This document shows, piece after piece, positions 1-10,555 of a DNA stretch of 51,216 nucleotides. The notes under the pieces were generated by a model. The model saw only the letters and a list, made by a program, of their open reading frames with translations, was not told where the DNA came from and ran no database searches. Every line of letters begins with the position of its first letter. Within the stretch, counting starts at the first letter, position 1. The translations under genes were made by a program, and so were the position numbers. Origin of the DNA: Anaeromyces robustus (Eukaryota; Neocallimastigomycota; Neocallimastigomycetes; Neocallimastigales; Neocallimastigaceae); assembly GCA_002104895.1 (NCBI GenBank), contig MCFG01000448.1:1-51216 (forward strand). Reading direction: 5' to 3'.

Positions 1-74
1 AATTTAAACTATATAAATAAACTAACTAATATTACTAATAGAAAATGAGTTATTAGTAATAGAAAATGATTAAT
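1..74 (+). repeat. Inverted repeat arm (left)
   Basis: Bases 1-74 are the exact reverse complement of 2313-2386, and the match stops at 75/2312. Because the window starts inside the arm, the repeat may extend further left. The arm contains a short internal repeat of the phrase TAATAGAAAATGA. It abuts the integrase remnant directly. It may be a pair of oppositely oriented copies of one short repeat or the ends of one element; the sequence does not decide. Confidence 0.9.
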
Positions 75-1635
75 ATCATACAAGCATTTAAATTACTAAA
101 TGATAATAATAAGAATAGGAAAATAAAAATTTTTAAATCAGATATGGGAAGGGAATACAATAATAAGAAAATTAATGATTTTTGTAACGAATTTGGTATA
201 TCAAAAGTGTATTCACCTCCCTATAATCCAGAAAATAATAGTTTAGCAGAAAGATATAACCAAACCATTATTTCTAGCACAAAGACTTTGTTATACTGGA
301 GTGGTTTAAGTGAAAATTTTTGGGATTTTGCAATTATTTATGCAAATTATATTCATAATAAAATCCTACACTCTAGTATAAACAATAAAATACCTGATGA
401 AATATTTTCAGGTAATAAAACAAATGTTAATCATATAAAAGTTTTTGGTTGCTTAACATATTATAAAAATTTTGAGCAACACAAAAATAAATTTTCACCA
501 AATGTAAAGAAAAGTATCTTTCTTGGATTTAGTGAAAAGTCTAATTGCTATATTATTATGGATTATAATAACTTTAAATTACATAAAGTAAGAGAAATAT
601 ATTGTTTGGAGGATACTCCATCCAATTTAAAATTAATTAACTTCACTAATATCAACGATAATGATCATAATTTATTCTCTTACAATATAAATATTAATTT
701 AGATTCAAATAATAATATTAAAGAAAATTTAAGCAATAAAATTTCACAAAATAATAACAATAAACAAATAAATATTAATAAAAATAATGAAAACACGACA
801 AATTTTTCAGAAGAAAGTAGTCATTATTCTTCAGAAATTTCTTCTAAAGGCGAAGATGATGGACTAAAAAACAATATAGATCCTGAAAGTTCTTTAAAGA
901 GGATCAAAATGATATAAATAACAACAAAAATTATAATACAAATTCTAAAGATATTGCTACTCAAAGTAGCTCCAAAAATTTAGATTCTGAAATTTCAAAA
1001 AATAAAAATCAAATTTTTGATAAAAAATTTTTTGATGAAAAAAATTTTATTAATAAAAATTTTTCAAAATTTGAAATAAAAAATAATAGTTCAAAATTAA
1101 AAATAATTTTAATGAAATTAACACAGACAAAACCTTATTTAATAATAAATTTGATGAATATAAAAATTTACATAATAATATATTAATTAATAATAAAAAT
1201 GAAAATTTAATTAATGAAAATTTTTATAATAATAATTCTGAACACAATAATATTAATAATTCAAATATTAATGAACAAATTAATAATAAGGTTTTTAATA
1301 TAAAAGACAATATAAATAACAATATTAACAATAAAAATTTTTCTAATAATGATAATAAAATTTTTAATACAAATAATTTAATTAACAATTCAAATAATAT
1401 ATTGCAGAATAATAATAATAATATACAAGTTTATAATAAAAATTTAGAAAATATTATTATACCATATGTAAACAAAAAGTCCATTTTATCATTTAAAAGA
1501 AAAGTCAAAACTTTATTTATTGATAACAATCCAAAAATCTCCAATTTTATTTCATGTTACAATGACCAAATTAATTTTAATAAATTAAATATTAATCAAG
1601 AAAAATTAAATATTAAAAATAAATCAAATATTAAA

Positions 1636-1668
<33 letters not shown>

Positions 1669-2023
1669 TATAATAATAATTTTATCAACCATGAATTTTC
1701 TGAAAATAAAAATAAAAGGAATTCGGACGAAGTTAAAGATTCCAAAAATCAAATTAAATTCAGAAAGTCAAACAGATGTGAAAAAATTTTGGCTAGTATA
1801 AGCCATATGGTTCCAAGTAACTTCTACCAGGCTGTCAATTGCTACGACCATGATAAGTGGGAAGCTGCCATGGATGAAGAACTTAGTAACCTCTATGATA
1901 ATGAAGTTATGACTTATGTTAGTTTTCTACCTAAAGGGAAGAAAGTTATTCCTCTTATATGGGTATTTACTAACAAGATTGATAGTGAAAGCAACGTCAT
2001 AAAACACAAAGCTCGTATCGTGT

Positions 2024-2181
2024 CAATAATATATTAATAAATATAATAAAATTATTTTTTATTAATAATAATTAATAATTAAAATTTATTTCAAGCCTTA
2101 AACAATAATATATTAATAAATATAATAAAATTAATTTTTATTTAATAATAATTAATAATTAAAATTTAATTCAAGCCTCAA
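2024..2181. repeat. Two-copy tandem duplication, 79-bp period
   Basis: The block starting CAATAATATATTAATAAA at 2024 is repeated at 2103 with few differences, each copy ending near TTCAAGCCT. It begins exactly where the copia reverse transcriptase reading is interrupted, so it belongs to the inserted DNA. The remainder of the insert (2182-2700) is AT-rich, with a poly-A run near 2582 and no gene seen. Confidence 0.75.
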
Positions 2182-2312
2182 AAATAGTTTAAGAATAATT
2201 TAAATATTTTATCAATTTTTTTTTATTAATAATTAGAATATTTTAGAAATTATTTTATTTCTGTAAAAATAATAATTATTAATGTATTAATAATATTTTT
2301 ATGCTTTTAGTA

Positions 2313-2386
2313 ATTAATCATTTTCTATTACTAATAACTCATTTTCTATTAGTAATATTAGTTAGTTTATTTATATAGTTTAAATT
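2313..2386 (-). repeat. Inverted repeat arm (right)
   Basis: Exact reverse complement of bases 1-74. It lies within the AT-rich insert that interrupts the copia fossil, about 290 bases after the interruption starts. Confidence 0.9.
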
Positions 2387-2578
2387 TAGAAAAAAAAATA
2401 TAAATATGAAGAAAAATCACTTTTACATTTTTTCTTCATAAAAGAGATTATCGTCTGAATAATCCAAATTGAAGATTTAACCATAATCTTTATTAATTAA
2501 TTTTTTATATCGATAGTTAGAAACAATTTATAAATTTAATTACTATTTAACTTTAATAAATAATAATATTCTTAAACT

Positions 2579-2609
<31 letters not shown>

Positions 2610-3438
2610 ATTTATTACAAGCCACATTTAATAACTTTCAGCCTATTTCGTTTGTTTAACCTTTTGATATATCGTTGCACAAGGTTTTAGACAACGTTAC
2701 GGTATAGACTTTCATTTTCTTCCCTACTATAAACATGGATTGTATCATTAATTTTAATTATTACTGCTAGATATAAATGGTTAATTTTACAGTTAGATAT
2801 AAAAGCAGCATATCTTAATGCCGCCATTGATGCTGATATTCACACCACAATCCTGCCTGGTGATAAAAATTTTGGGAAGGGATATTGGAAGCTGAACAAG
2901 GCTCTTTATGGTTTAAAACAATCTGGTCGTCAATGGTACATTACCATCTCTAAATTTATTATAAGACAAGGATTTATCCAATTAAAATCAGAACATTGTA
3001 TTTTTATTAAAAATAGAAATAGTAAAATCGTTTGCATTATTGGTCTTTATGTGGATGATATGATCAGAAATAAATAGAAATATTTAATTTCAATAAAACT
3101 ATTGATGTATTTACTGATAATATGGCAAGTAAAATCGCTATGAAAAATGGTGATTTAAATCCTAAATTAAAACATCTTTCCATCAAATATCATTTCGATG
3201 TAGATAACATTAAAAAGAAAATTATAAAATTAAACTACATTGAATCTGAAAAAATGCTTGCCGACGTATTGACAAAATGCGTAAATAGTAATAAAATAAA
3301 ATCCTTTGCAAATCAAATTTTCAATACTTATAAATTTAAATCTTAACACTCCCCTCAAATCAAAATTTCTAACTTTATTTTATTAATCACGTGTAAATAG
3401 TATATTTATGTTTTACTAACATTATTTATGTAAATATC

Positions 3439-3505
3439 GGGAGTATTGCATTTCGACATAATTTATGTTTGATGGTTTTTTAATGTATTACAATGTGGCT
3501 TATAA
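3439..3505 (+). repeat. MULE-type terminal motif, left end of MULE copy 1
   Basis: The sequence GGGAGTATTGCATTTCG (3439-3455) opens the AT-rich leader of the transposase remnant at 4261. About 40 bases further in is GTGGCTTATAAA. The same layout is seen at 6167 and 7472. Reverse-complement forms without the GGGAG tip occur at 10,107-10,151, 13,682-13,711 and about 13,780-13,793. I take it as the terminal inverted repeat of the local Mutator-like family. Confidence 0.6.
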
Positions 3506-3792
3506 AAATATAATATATAAATAAATGAATAAATAAATAAAATAAAAAATTTAACCTTTGTATTTTTAAATAAGAGTGATTATATTGTAAATTAAAAATA
3601 AATAATATTCTTTTAAAAATATTGTAATATATGTTTATTATTTGAATTATAATAAAAAAAGGTGTTGTTAATATATTGATTTCATGTTTAACAATAATTT
3701 TACTTCAAGGTTTTTTAAACAATCACACAAATTTTAGATTTTTGAATATTTAAATTCATATAATATATTTTAACTTATAGTATTTATGATAT

Positions 3793-3962
3793 TTTATTTT
3801 ATTTTATTTGTACTTGTAACTTATTCTATATTACTATTTATTTTATTTTATTTGTACTTGTAACTTATTCTATATTACTATTTATTTTATTTTATTTTAT
3901 TTTATTTTATTTTATTTTATTTTATTTTATTTTATTTTATTTTATTTTATTTTATTTTATTT
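3793..3962. repeat. 44-bp tandem duplication running into a (TTTTA)n microsatellite
   Basis: A unit containing TTTGTACTTGTAACTTATTC occurs twice with 44-bp spacing (about 3807 and 3851). It is followed by about 80 bases of pure TTTTA repeats to 3962. From there to 4260 the DNA is A-rich and shows no gene. Confidence 0.85.
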
Positions 3963-4260
3963 TTTAACAATAAATAAATAAATATCAAAAAAAAAAAAAA
4001 ATATGATATATAATAGTATATATTATTATATTAAAGTAATATAAAATAAAATAAAAATGAAATGATGTAATAATTTAATATTACCTTTTAAACTAAAAAT
4101 AAATAAAGAATAAAATGAAATAAAAAAATATATAAAGAATAAAATAAAATAAACAAAATAAATAAAAAAAAAAGATTAAAACAAAAAAAAATTAAAAAAT
4201 AAATAAATAGAAATAAAAAAAATAAAAAATAAAAATTATAATTAAAAATATTTATAATAA

Positions 4261-5680
4261 ATGGTTGATAAATTAGAAATAAGTGAAACTAATAAAGAAA
4301 GAAACCAAATCATTGTAAACAGAAAGTATATATTTAATTTATGGTATATAACTAATAATACAAAAGTATTCAAATGCACTGAATATAAAACAGTAAATAA
4401 ATGTAAATCTTATATTACTTTAAATGACAATAATAAAGTAATAAAATATGAAAACAAACATACTCATCCAGGAAAAGAATATGATGCATCTGTATCAATA
4501 GTAAAACATAAAATGAAAAATGAAAAATGAAATTAGAAAAAACTCATTCCCTTTTGATATAAAACCAAAACGTATATATGAAGAAATATCTCAAGAAATT
4601 GGATATATATGCGCTGAATATAATACAATTTTAAATCCCAAATATCAAGATATAAAAACAAACAACTACCACCTGATATATCAACATTTAATGAAATTCC
4701 AGATGAATCTGAATATTATATAAATGAAAGAAATGAAAATTTTATGATATTCAAAAATTCTAATATTATAATTTTTCAATCACCATTCCAAACAGAATTG
4801 TTTATTAAATACAACGAAAATATGTTTGTTGATGGTACATTTTATATTGCACCAACATTTGGTTACCAAGTGTTTATAACAAGAGTATATGCTCCAGAAA
4901 TAAATAGTTTTTATACTACATCACTATCTATATAAATAATAAAGAACAATCAACCTATGAATTGTTATTTGAAGAATTAAAAAAAAAATGCAAGTAAATA
5001 TAATAATAATATTATAATTACACCAAAAATTTTGTATTGAGATTTTGAAAAAGGTATATCCAATGCTGCCATCAAAATATTTCCTAATATAACTATTAAA
5101 TATTGTGTATTGCATTATATATAAGATCGTTAAAAATTCAAAAATATAAATTATGTCATGAAGTTGAACATAATCATAATATTTATTTATTTTATAAAGC
5201 TGTTACAAATTTTCCTTTTAAAAATCCTGAATATATATTTGATATTTATAATTATATTAAAATTATATGTCAAGTATATAATTATTTTCATTTTTTAAAT
5301 TTTTTGGAATATTTTAATAAGACTTATTTATATAAATATGATATTCAATGTTGGAATTATTATAATGATATAAACCACATAACATATAATGCTTCAGAAT
5401 CTTTTAACAATTACTTAAAAAAATTGTTTTACAAAAAACCTTCTTTCTATGAATTGATTTATCATTTAAAAAAGAAGAGTCTTTATCTTACAATAATTAC
5501 AAAAGGAAAATTGGAGGAGTTTGGAAAAAAAAAAGAAGAATATTAACAAAAACTGATGAAATCAATGATTTAATTAAAAAATATAAAAAAAAGGAATCCG
5601 AGTTAATTTATAAGGGATGTGATAGAAATAATATCATTGATTTATGGTATAAATGTTTATTAGAATTAAACAAGCTCTAA
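4261..5680 (+). pseudogene. Mutator-like (MULE) transposase with FLYWCH-type zinc finger, degenerate copy 1
   Basis: This is a remnant of a DNA-transposon transposase. The first stretch (4261-4530) encodes an N-terminal FLYWCH/WRKY-like zinc finger (KCTEYKTVNKC followed by HTHP). Then comes the MULE catalytic region with FVDGTFYIAPTFGYQVF near 4825, where the Asp of DGTF is the first catalytic residue of the DDE triad. A later stretch contains DFEKGISNAAIKIFP near 5043, and the C-terminal region to 5680 contains HITYNASESFNNYLKK. It aligns along its whole length with the better copy at 8132-9558. The reading is broken at several points: a short duplication near 4515-4530 causes a frameshift, and at least three further frame changes or stops follow. 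Its left terminal motif is at 3439; no matching right end was found directly downstream. Confidence 0.85.
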
Positions 5681-5731
5681 ATTTATAAATAATAATTAAC
5701 TAGAATTAACTAGAATATAGTTTAAATTATA

Positions 5732-5850
5732 TTAATATCAATATCAATATATTTTAAAAATATCAATATCAATATATTTTATTAATATCAATATCAATAT
5801 ATTTTATAATACCAATGTCAATATATATATATAATACTTATATCAATATT
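5732..5850. repeat. Tandem ATATCAATATCAATAT array after MULE copy 1
   Basis: Four to five imperfect units of about 27-30 bases, each built on AATATCAATATCAATAT plus an AT spacer, begin about 50 bases after the transposase stop. A similar array (7111-7245) follows the MULE fragment at 6598-6942 at a similar distance. This suggests a subterminal array belonging to this MULE subfamily. Confidence 0.75.
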
Positions 5851-6002
5851 TGAATTTTATTTAAAAATATTTAATATGATAATAAATTTTATTTTATTAT
5901 TTTATTAGTATTAAAATATTTAGTAAAATAAAATGGAAAGAAAAACTAATTAAAGAATTGAAGTAAATAAAAATTAAATAAAATTCTTAACAAAAAAAAA
6001 TT

Positions 6003-6386
6003 TATAATAGTTTTATTTATTTAGTAATAATAATAGAATAAAGTCCTTATTTATATACAATTTTTAACAAAATATTATTTAAAAGATTATTAATAAAATA
6101 TTATTTTGATTCTATTTTATTTTGATTTTATTTAGTTATTTATGTATTTATTTATTTATTTATTTTGGGAGAAGTGCATTTCGGAATCGTGCATTATTGT
6201 ATGTGGCTTGATGATAAAATATTTTATAGCCACATTTATCAAAAATAAATAAATAAATAAATATATAAATACCTAAATAAAATCTAAATAATATTTTATT
6301 AATAATCTTTTAAATAATATTTTGTTAAAAATTATATTATAAAAAAGGACTTGTTCTGTTATCATTAAATAAATAAAACTATTATA
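6003..6386. repeat. Foldback (MITE-like) element
   Basis: The left arm 6003-6117 is the near-perfect reverse complement of 6286-6386. Shared phrases include AAAGATTATTAATAAAATATT and TATAATAGTTTTATTTATTTA. The centre holds the terminal motif at 6167-6247. It has no coding capacity. A partial direct copy of the right half follows at 6420-6565. Confidence 0.8.
6167..6247 (+). repeat. Terminal repeat arm matching 13,719-13,793 in inverse orientation
   Basis: It starts GGGAGAAGTGCATTTCG and continues through a hairpin (GTGGCTTGATGATAAAATAT against ATATTTTATAGCCAC). About 75 bases recur as reverse complement at 13,719-13,793 with only two mismatches noted. The pair encloses 7.6 kb containing MULE copies 2 and 3 and the CRESS Rep genes. 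Confidence 0.8.
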
Positions 6387-6419
6387 ATTATTAAATAAAT
6401 AATTATTGTAATAAATAAT

Positions 6420-6565
6420 AAATAAATAAATAAATAAATAAATACATAAATAATTAAATAAAATTAAATATTATTTTATTAATAATCTTTTAAATAATAT
6501 TTTGTTAAAAATTGTATATAAAAAAGGACTTGTTCTGTTATCATTAAATAAATAAAACTATTATA
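6420..6565. repeat. Partial direct copy of the foldback right arm
   Basis: About 145 bases repeat 6240-6386 at a distance of 180 bases, including AAAAAAGGACTTGTTCTGTT and the preceding AAAT-rich run. It ends just before the MULE fragment at 6598. Confidence 0.8.
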
Positions 6566-6597
6566 TTTTAAAAATAATTATTTACATAAATATAATA

Positions 6598-6942
6598 CTA
6601 ATTATTGGAATTATTATAAGAATATGGAGCATATAACAAATAATGCTTCAGAATATTTTAATAATTACTTAAATAATTTATTTCCAAAAAAACCTTCATT
6701 TTTTTAAATTAATTTATATATTAAAAAAAGAAGAATCCTTATCCTACAATGATTAAGAAAGGAGAATTAATGGAATCTGGAGAAAAAAACAAAAAATAAT
6801 TAGAAAAACTGATGAAATAAAAAATATAATTGAAAATTATAAATATATGGAAAAAGATTATATTTATAATGGATATGATAGAAAAGATATTGTTGAATTA
6901 TGGTATAATTGCTTAATTGATTTAAATAATAAAAAATACTAA
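6598..6942 (+). pseudogene. MULE transposase C-terminal fragment (copy 3)
   Basis: Broken reading frames contain NASEYFNNYLNNLF near 6640 and KDIVELWYNC near 6890, matching the last 110 or so residues of the transposase at 8132-8692. The stop TAA is at 6940-6942. Only the 3' end of the gene survives. At least two frame changes are visible, one in a T-run near 6700 and one near 6750. An ATATCAATATCAA array follows at 7111, as after copy 1, so copies 1 and 3 belong to the same subfamily. Confidence 0.8.
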
Positions 6943-7110
6943 TTTTTTATTATAAATTAGTATTTTTCTAACCTTTTTAAATTATATGTTATGCTTAATT
7001 ATTGTTCTTGTAACAATATAAGGAAATAAAATTACTTTAAGATTTTTTTTAGCTAGTTTTTAGCTAAATTATATCTAAAACTGATCTATTTAACTATAAT
7101 TAAAATATAA

Positions 7111-7245
7111 TTAATATCAATATCAAAATTTTTAGTATAAAAATATTATTAATATCAATATCAAAATTTTTAATATAAATATATTATTATTAATATCAAT
7201 ATCAAATTTTTTAGTATAAAAATATTATCAATATCAATGTCAATC
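7111..7245. repeat. Tandem TTAATATCAATATCAAAATTTTT array after MULE copy 3
   Basis: Four imperfect units of about 36-40 bases share TTAATATCAATATCAA and TTTAGTATAAAAATATT. The array sits about 170 bases past the transposase stop, equivalent to the array at 5732-5850. Confidence 0.75.
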
Positions 7246-7471
7246 TTATTTAGTAAAAATAATAATATCAATTATGTTTAAAAAATCATTAAATAAATAT
7301 TTTTTTATTTTTTATTATTTTATTAAAATTTTAGTTATTATTATTACAATTTAATAATAAAATAAATTAAAATATTTTATATCGTGGCGTAGTGACTGTG
7401 CCTTACTACATAGATACAATACCGTGATATCAAGCCACTCACGTGTCGTGTATTTTTTTAGAAATTTTTTT

Positions 7472-7500
7472 GGGAGAGTTGCATTTCGCAATGGGGCGCA
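7472..7500 (+). repeat. Terminal motif at the 3' side of MULE copy 2
   Basis: GGGAGAGTTGCATTTCG is followed by CAATGGGGCGCAT. Its reverse complement, ATGCGCCCC..ATTGCGAAATGCAAC, stands at 10,091-10,121. The two bracket the minus-strand transposase, so they are best read as its terminal inverted repeats, giving an element of about 2.7 kb. The GGGAG tip has no counterpart at the right end. Just upstream (7380-7440) is a less AT-rich stretch of unknown nature with GTGGCGTAGTGACTG and a CACGTG. Confidence 0.6.
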
Positions 7501-7559
7501 TAATTATATAAATAATTAAATAAATAAAAATATAATATAAAAATTATTTAAAAATTTTT

Positions 7560-7985
7560 TTTTTTATTTAATAATATTTTTTTTATTTAATAATATTTTT
7601 TATTTAATATTTTAATAATATTGAATATTTTTTTTAGTATTTTAATAATATTTTAGTTATTTTTTTTAATTAATAATATTAAATATTTTTTTTATTTAAT
7701 AATATTTTTTTACTTAATAATATTTGTTTATTTAATAATATTTTTTATTTAATATTTTAATAGTATTGAATATTTTTTTTTTATTTAATATTTTAATAAT
7801 ATTGAATATTTTTTTTATTTAATAATGTTTTAATAATATTGAATATTTAATATTGAATATTTTTATTTAACAATATTTAATAATATTGAATATTTTTTGA
7901 ATATTTTTTAATATTATAATAATATTGAATATTTTTTTTTATTTAATAATATTTAATAATATTTAATAATATTATTATTTATTAA
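7560..7985. repeat. Degenerate T-rich minisatellite
   Basis: Repeated phrases TTTTTTATTTAATAATATTTT and AATATTTTAATAATATTGAA form irregular units of about 30-45 bases between MULE copy 2's terminal motif and its gene. No coding signal. Confidence 0.7.
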
Positions 7986-8131
7986 TAAATATATTAATAT
8001 TTTTCAAACTAACCCAATCAATGATAAATAAAATTCTTTAATCATTATTATTGAATTAGATTTATATTTTTTAGAATAATTTTGATAGTCAATTAATTAT
8101 AATTTATAATTTTTGTGATCATCTTCATTTG

Positions 8132-9558
8132 TTATAATTTATATTTATTTAAATCAAATAAACAATTAAACCATAATTCAACAATATCATTTTTATTATA
8201 GCCATTTTTAATTAGCTCGGATTCCAGTTTTTCGTAGTGTCTAATTAAACCATCAATTTCCTCCTTTCTTCCTAATATTCTTTTCTTTTTATTCCATATT
8301 CCTCCAATTCTTCTTTCGTAATCATTGTAAGATAAAGATTTTTCTTTTTGTAATGTATATATTAATTTATAGAAAGAAGGCTTTTTTGCAAATAAATTAT
8401 TTAAGTAATTATTAAAAGATTCAGACGCATTATTTGTAATATGTTCTATACTTTTGTAATAATTCCAGGATTTTATATCATAATTATTTAAGTATGTATT
8501 CTTAAAATATTCTAAGAATTTTAAAAATTGGAAACGATCACATGCTTCGCATGAACTTTTAATTTTATTATAAATATTAAATATGTATTCAGGGTTTATG
8601 AAAGGTAAGTTAGAAATAGCTTTATAATAAATATATAAAATATTATTATCTTCTACTTCTTTATAACATAATGCATTTTTGTTAATTTCCAATGATCTTT
8701 TATAATGCCAAATGCAATATTTAATATTTATTTCCGGAAAAGTTTTTTTTACTGCATTTGATATACCTTTTTCAAAATCACAGTGGAAATTTTTTGGTGT
8801 GATTTCAATATTATTATTATATTTAATAACATTTTTTTTATTTCCTCAAATAATATTTCATAAGTAGATTGCTTTTTATCTTTTAATACCGAAAAAGAAG
8901 TAGTATAAAAGCCATTTAATTCTGTAACATATGTTCTGGTAATAAACACCTGATAACTAATTGTAGGAGCAATATAAAATGTTCCATCTGCAAATATATC
9001 TTTATCGTATTTAGAGAATAGCTTTGCTTGGAATGGAGATTGAAAGATTACTAAATTAGAATTTTTGAAAATCATAAAATTTTCATTTCTTGTTGTTTTG
9101 TAATATTCTGATTCATCGGGAATTTCTTCGAAAGTTTTAATATCAGGAAATAATTGTTTATTTCTACTTCTTGATAATTGGGATTTAATTGAATTATATT
9201 CAGGACATATAAATCCCAATTCTTGAGAAACTTCATCATATATTCGTTTAGGCCTCATATCTAAGGGAATTAAGCTCTTTCTTATTTCATTTTTAATTTT
9301 ATGTTTTGTGATTGAAATAGATGTACTAAATTCTTTCTCAAGATGATTATGTGAACTTTCATATTTTAAAACTTCTTTATTATTATTTAAAATAATGAAA
9401 GATTTACATTTATTTGACGTTCTATATTCAGTACATCTATATACTTTTGTATTATCTTTTTTAAGAGTTGAAAAATTATATTTATATTTTTTATTTATTA
9501 TAATTTGTTCTTTTCCCCTATTTGTTTCACTTATCTCAATTTTTAGTTTATCGTCCAT
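8132..9558 (-). CDS. Mutator-like (MULE) transposase with FLYWCH-type zinc finger, near-intact copy 2
   Basis: DNA-transposon transposase that would bind terminal repeats and cut and paste the element. It is read from ATG at 9558. Residues 15-75 form a FLYWCH/WRKY-like zinc finger (Cys42, Cys51, His70, His72). Residues 155-230 hold the start of the MULE catalytic core, with FADGTFYIAP carrying the first catalytic Asp (191). Further on are CDFEKGISNAVKKTFP, CIWHYKRSLE, and a C-terminal region with HITNNASESFNNYLN, ending at 8132. The only defect seen is a one-base shift in an A8 run at about 8832-8839 (T8 on the plus strand), which splits it into reading stretches of 269 and 186 codons. That could be recent decay, slippage during expression or a base-calling error. 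Terminal motifs lie at 7472 and about 10,091-10,151. Confidence 0.88.
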
Positions 9559-9599
9559 TTTATATTAAAAATTTTTTCAAATCAAAAAATTTTTATAAA

Positions 9600-10090
9600 A
9601 ATATTTAATTTTTTAATGAATTTTTATTTTTATATTTTTTTTGTAAATAAATAATTAATAAAAAAATATTTATTTATTTGTTTCTTTTCTTTATTCTAAA
9701 GTTTATATTATTTTTTTATATTTATTATTTGTTATCGTCTTTTTAATAAAAATACATATATAATACTGTTATATTATTTATTATATATTATATTTATTAT
9801 TATTCATTTATAAAAAAAAATTTAATAAATATATTTAATTTTATAATGAATTTTTATTTTTTTTTTTATTTTTTTTTTATTTTTTTTTTATTTTTTTTTT
9901 TAGTAATAAAAAAAAAATTTATTTATTAGTTTTATTCTATTCATTTATTTATATATTTTTTTTTTATTTATTTATTTAATTTTTTTTAATTATATATTAT
10001 TTTATTTCATAACGTGGCTTTTATAATTTGTGTTAAAAAATTTTTCATTTTTTTATTTGTTTTTTATGCGCCTCATTGCAAAAATTTAAT
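9600..10090. other. Non-coding T-rich leader of MULE copy 2
   Basis: Long T runs with scattered A, no gene seen. Near 10,013 AACGTGGCTTTTATAA is the counterpart of the GTGGCTTATAAA found inside the other MULE left end (3490). ATGCGCCTCATTGCA near 10,057 is a degenerate copy of the terminal motif. Confidence 0.6.
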
Positions 10091-10161
10091 ATGCGCCCCA
10101 TATCATATTGCGAAATGCAACATTGCGAAATGCAACATTGCGAAATGCAACACATTCATTT
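10091..10161 (-). repeat. MULE terminal motif with a three-fold 15-bp tandem repeat
   Basis: ATGCGCCCC is followed by three exact 15-bp units ATTGCGAAATGCAAC (10,107-10,151) and then ACATTCATTT. The same organisation (two units ATTCCGAAATGCAC plus one base, then ACATTCATTT) recurs in the same orientation at 13,682-13,721. The CRESS segment is therefore flanked by direct copies of this block. Confidence 0.8.
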
Positions 10162-10200
10162 TTTTAACTATATAAGCGAGATCTTTAGATCGAGCTCTGT

Positions 10201-10362
10201 AATAGGGGTGGTGGTAATAGGGTCCTTTTAATTAATTAAAGAGGGTGCCGTAGCAATATATATAAATCCATATTGACCAATAGGATGCCGTAGCAATACG
10301 TTATATACGGTGCAGGGGAAAAACATTTCCGTAATACTAGTAAGGGAAATGTTTTTTGCACC
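10201..10362. other. CRESS-type replication origin: stem-loop with TAGTATTAC and iterated sites
   Basis: A stem is formed by GGTGCA (10,309-10,314) plus AAAAACATTTCC (10,319-10,330) pairing with GGAAATGTTTTTTGCACC (10,345-10,362). The loop contains GTAATACTA at 10,331-10,339, whose minus-strand reading is TAGTATTAC, the nonanucleotide nicked by Rep in many circular single-stranded DNA viruses. Upstream, TGCCGTAGCAATA occurs twice (10,246-10,258 and 10,286-10,298), 40 bases apart, as expected of Rep-binding iterons. GGGGTGGTGG at 10,205 is another GC-rich patch. The stem-loop and sequence are seen directly; the role is inferred from the family. The fossil origin lies upstream of Rep copy 1 and on the opposite strand to it. 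Confidence 0.85.
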
Positions 10363-10390
10363 GCATATATTTAAATTGATTATTATTATA

Positions 10391-10555
10391 TTCTAATATA
10401 TGTCCAATATAATAGTGCAAAAACTCAAGAGATACATTTGCACTACGTAAAATAAATTAACGTATTAGACTCTAAAATTATATAAACAATATATTTTTCT
10501 TAAATTTTTCTCTTTATAAGATTTATTATTTTTTAAAAATAAAATTAAACTACAG
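10391..10555 (+). repeat. Rep upstream direct repeat, first copy
   Basis: About 165 bases before the Rep start match the 167 bases before Rep copy 2 (12,157-12,323), period 1766-1768 bases. Shared items are CTAATATAT..CAATATAATAGTGC, the hairpin GTGCAAA..TTTGCAC (arms 10,415-10,421 and 10,437-10,443), AACGTATTAGA, and ATAAGATTTATTATTTTTTA just before the ATG. The first 22 bases correspond to the last codons of Rep copy 1, so a Rep tail once preceded this point. Confidence 0.85.

Larger units (their letters stand above)
1..3345 (+). mobile_element. Ty1/copia retroelement fossil, interrupted, 5' end outside window
   Basis: Parts run in copia order on the plus strand. Integrase core and C-terminal region lie at about 66-640 (motifs SDMGREY, PYNPENNSLAER, KVFGC). 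An Asn-rich linker follows at about 640-1700. The start of the reverse transcriptase is at about 1780-2020 (KWEAAMDEEL, KHKARIV), more reverse transcriptase at about 2720-3060 (QLDIKAAYLNA, KALYGLKQSGRQW, YVDDM), and the end of RNase H at about 3100-3345 (FTDNMASKIA, ADVLTK). AT-rich DNA of roughly 0.6 kb, including a repeat arm, sits inside the reverse transcriptase region. The element is clearly broken in several places and looks old. No LTR was recognised at its right end, and the gag/protease end lies beyond the left border. It is a different copy from the whole element at 15,691. Confidence 0.88.

Noticed and set aside
3345-3440. LTR at the right end of the first copia fossil
   Set aside because: ACACTCCCCTCAAATC after the stop has no counterpart elsewhere in the window and no TG...CA repeat pair could be found.
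10107-10151. CRISPR-like array
   Set aside because: The 15-bp units are directly adjacent with no spacers, there are only three, and the setting is eukaryotic transposon ends.
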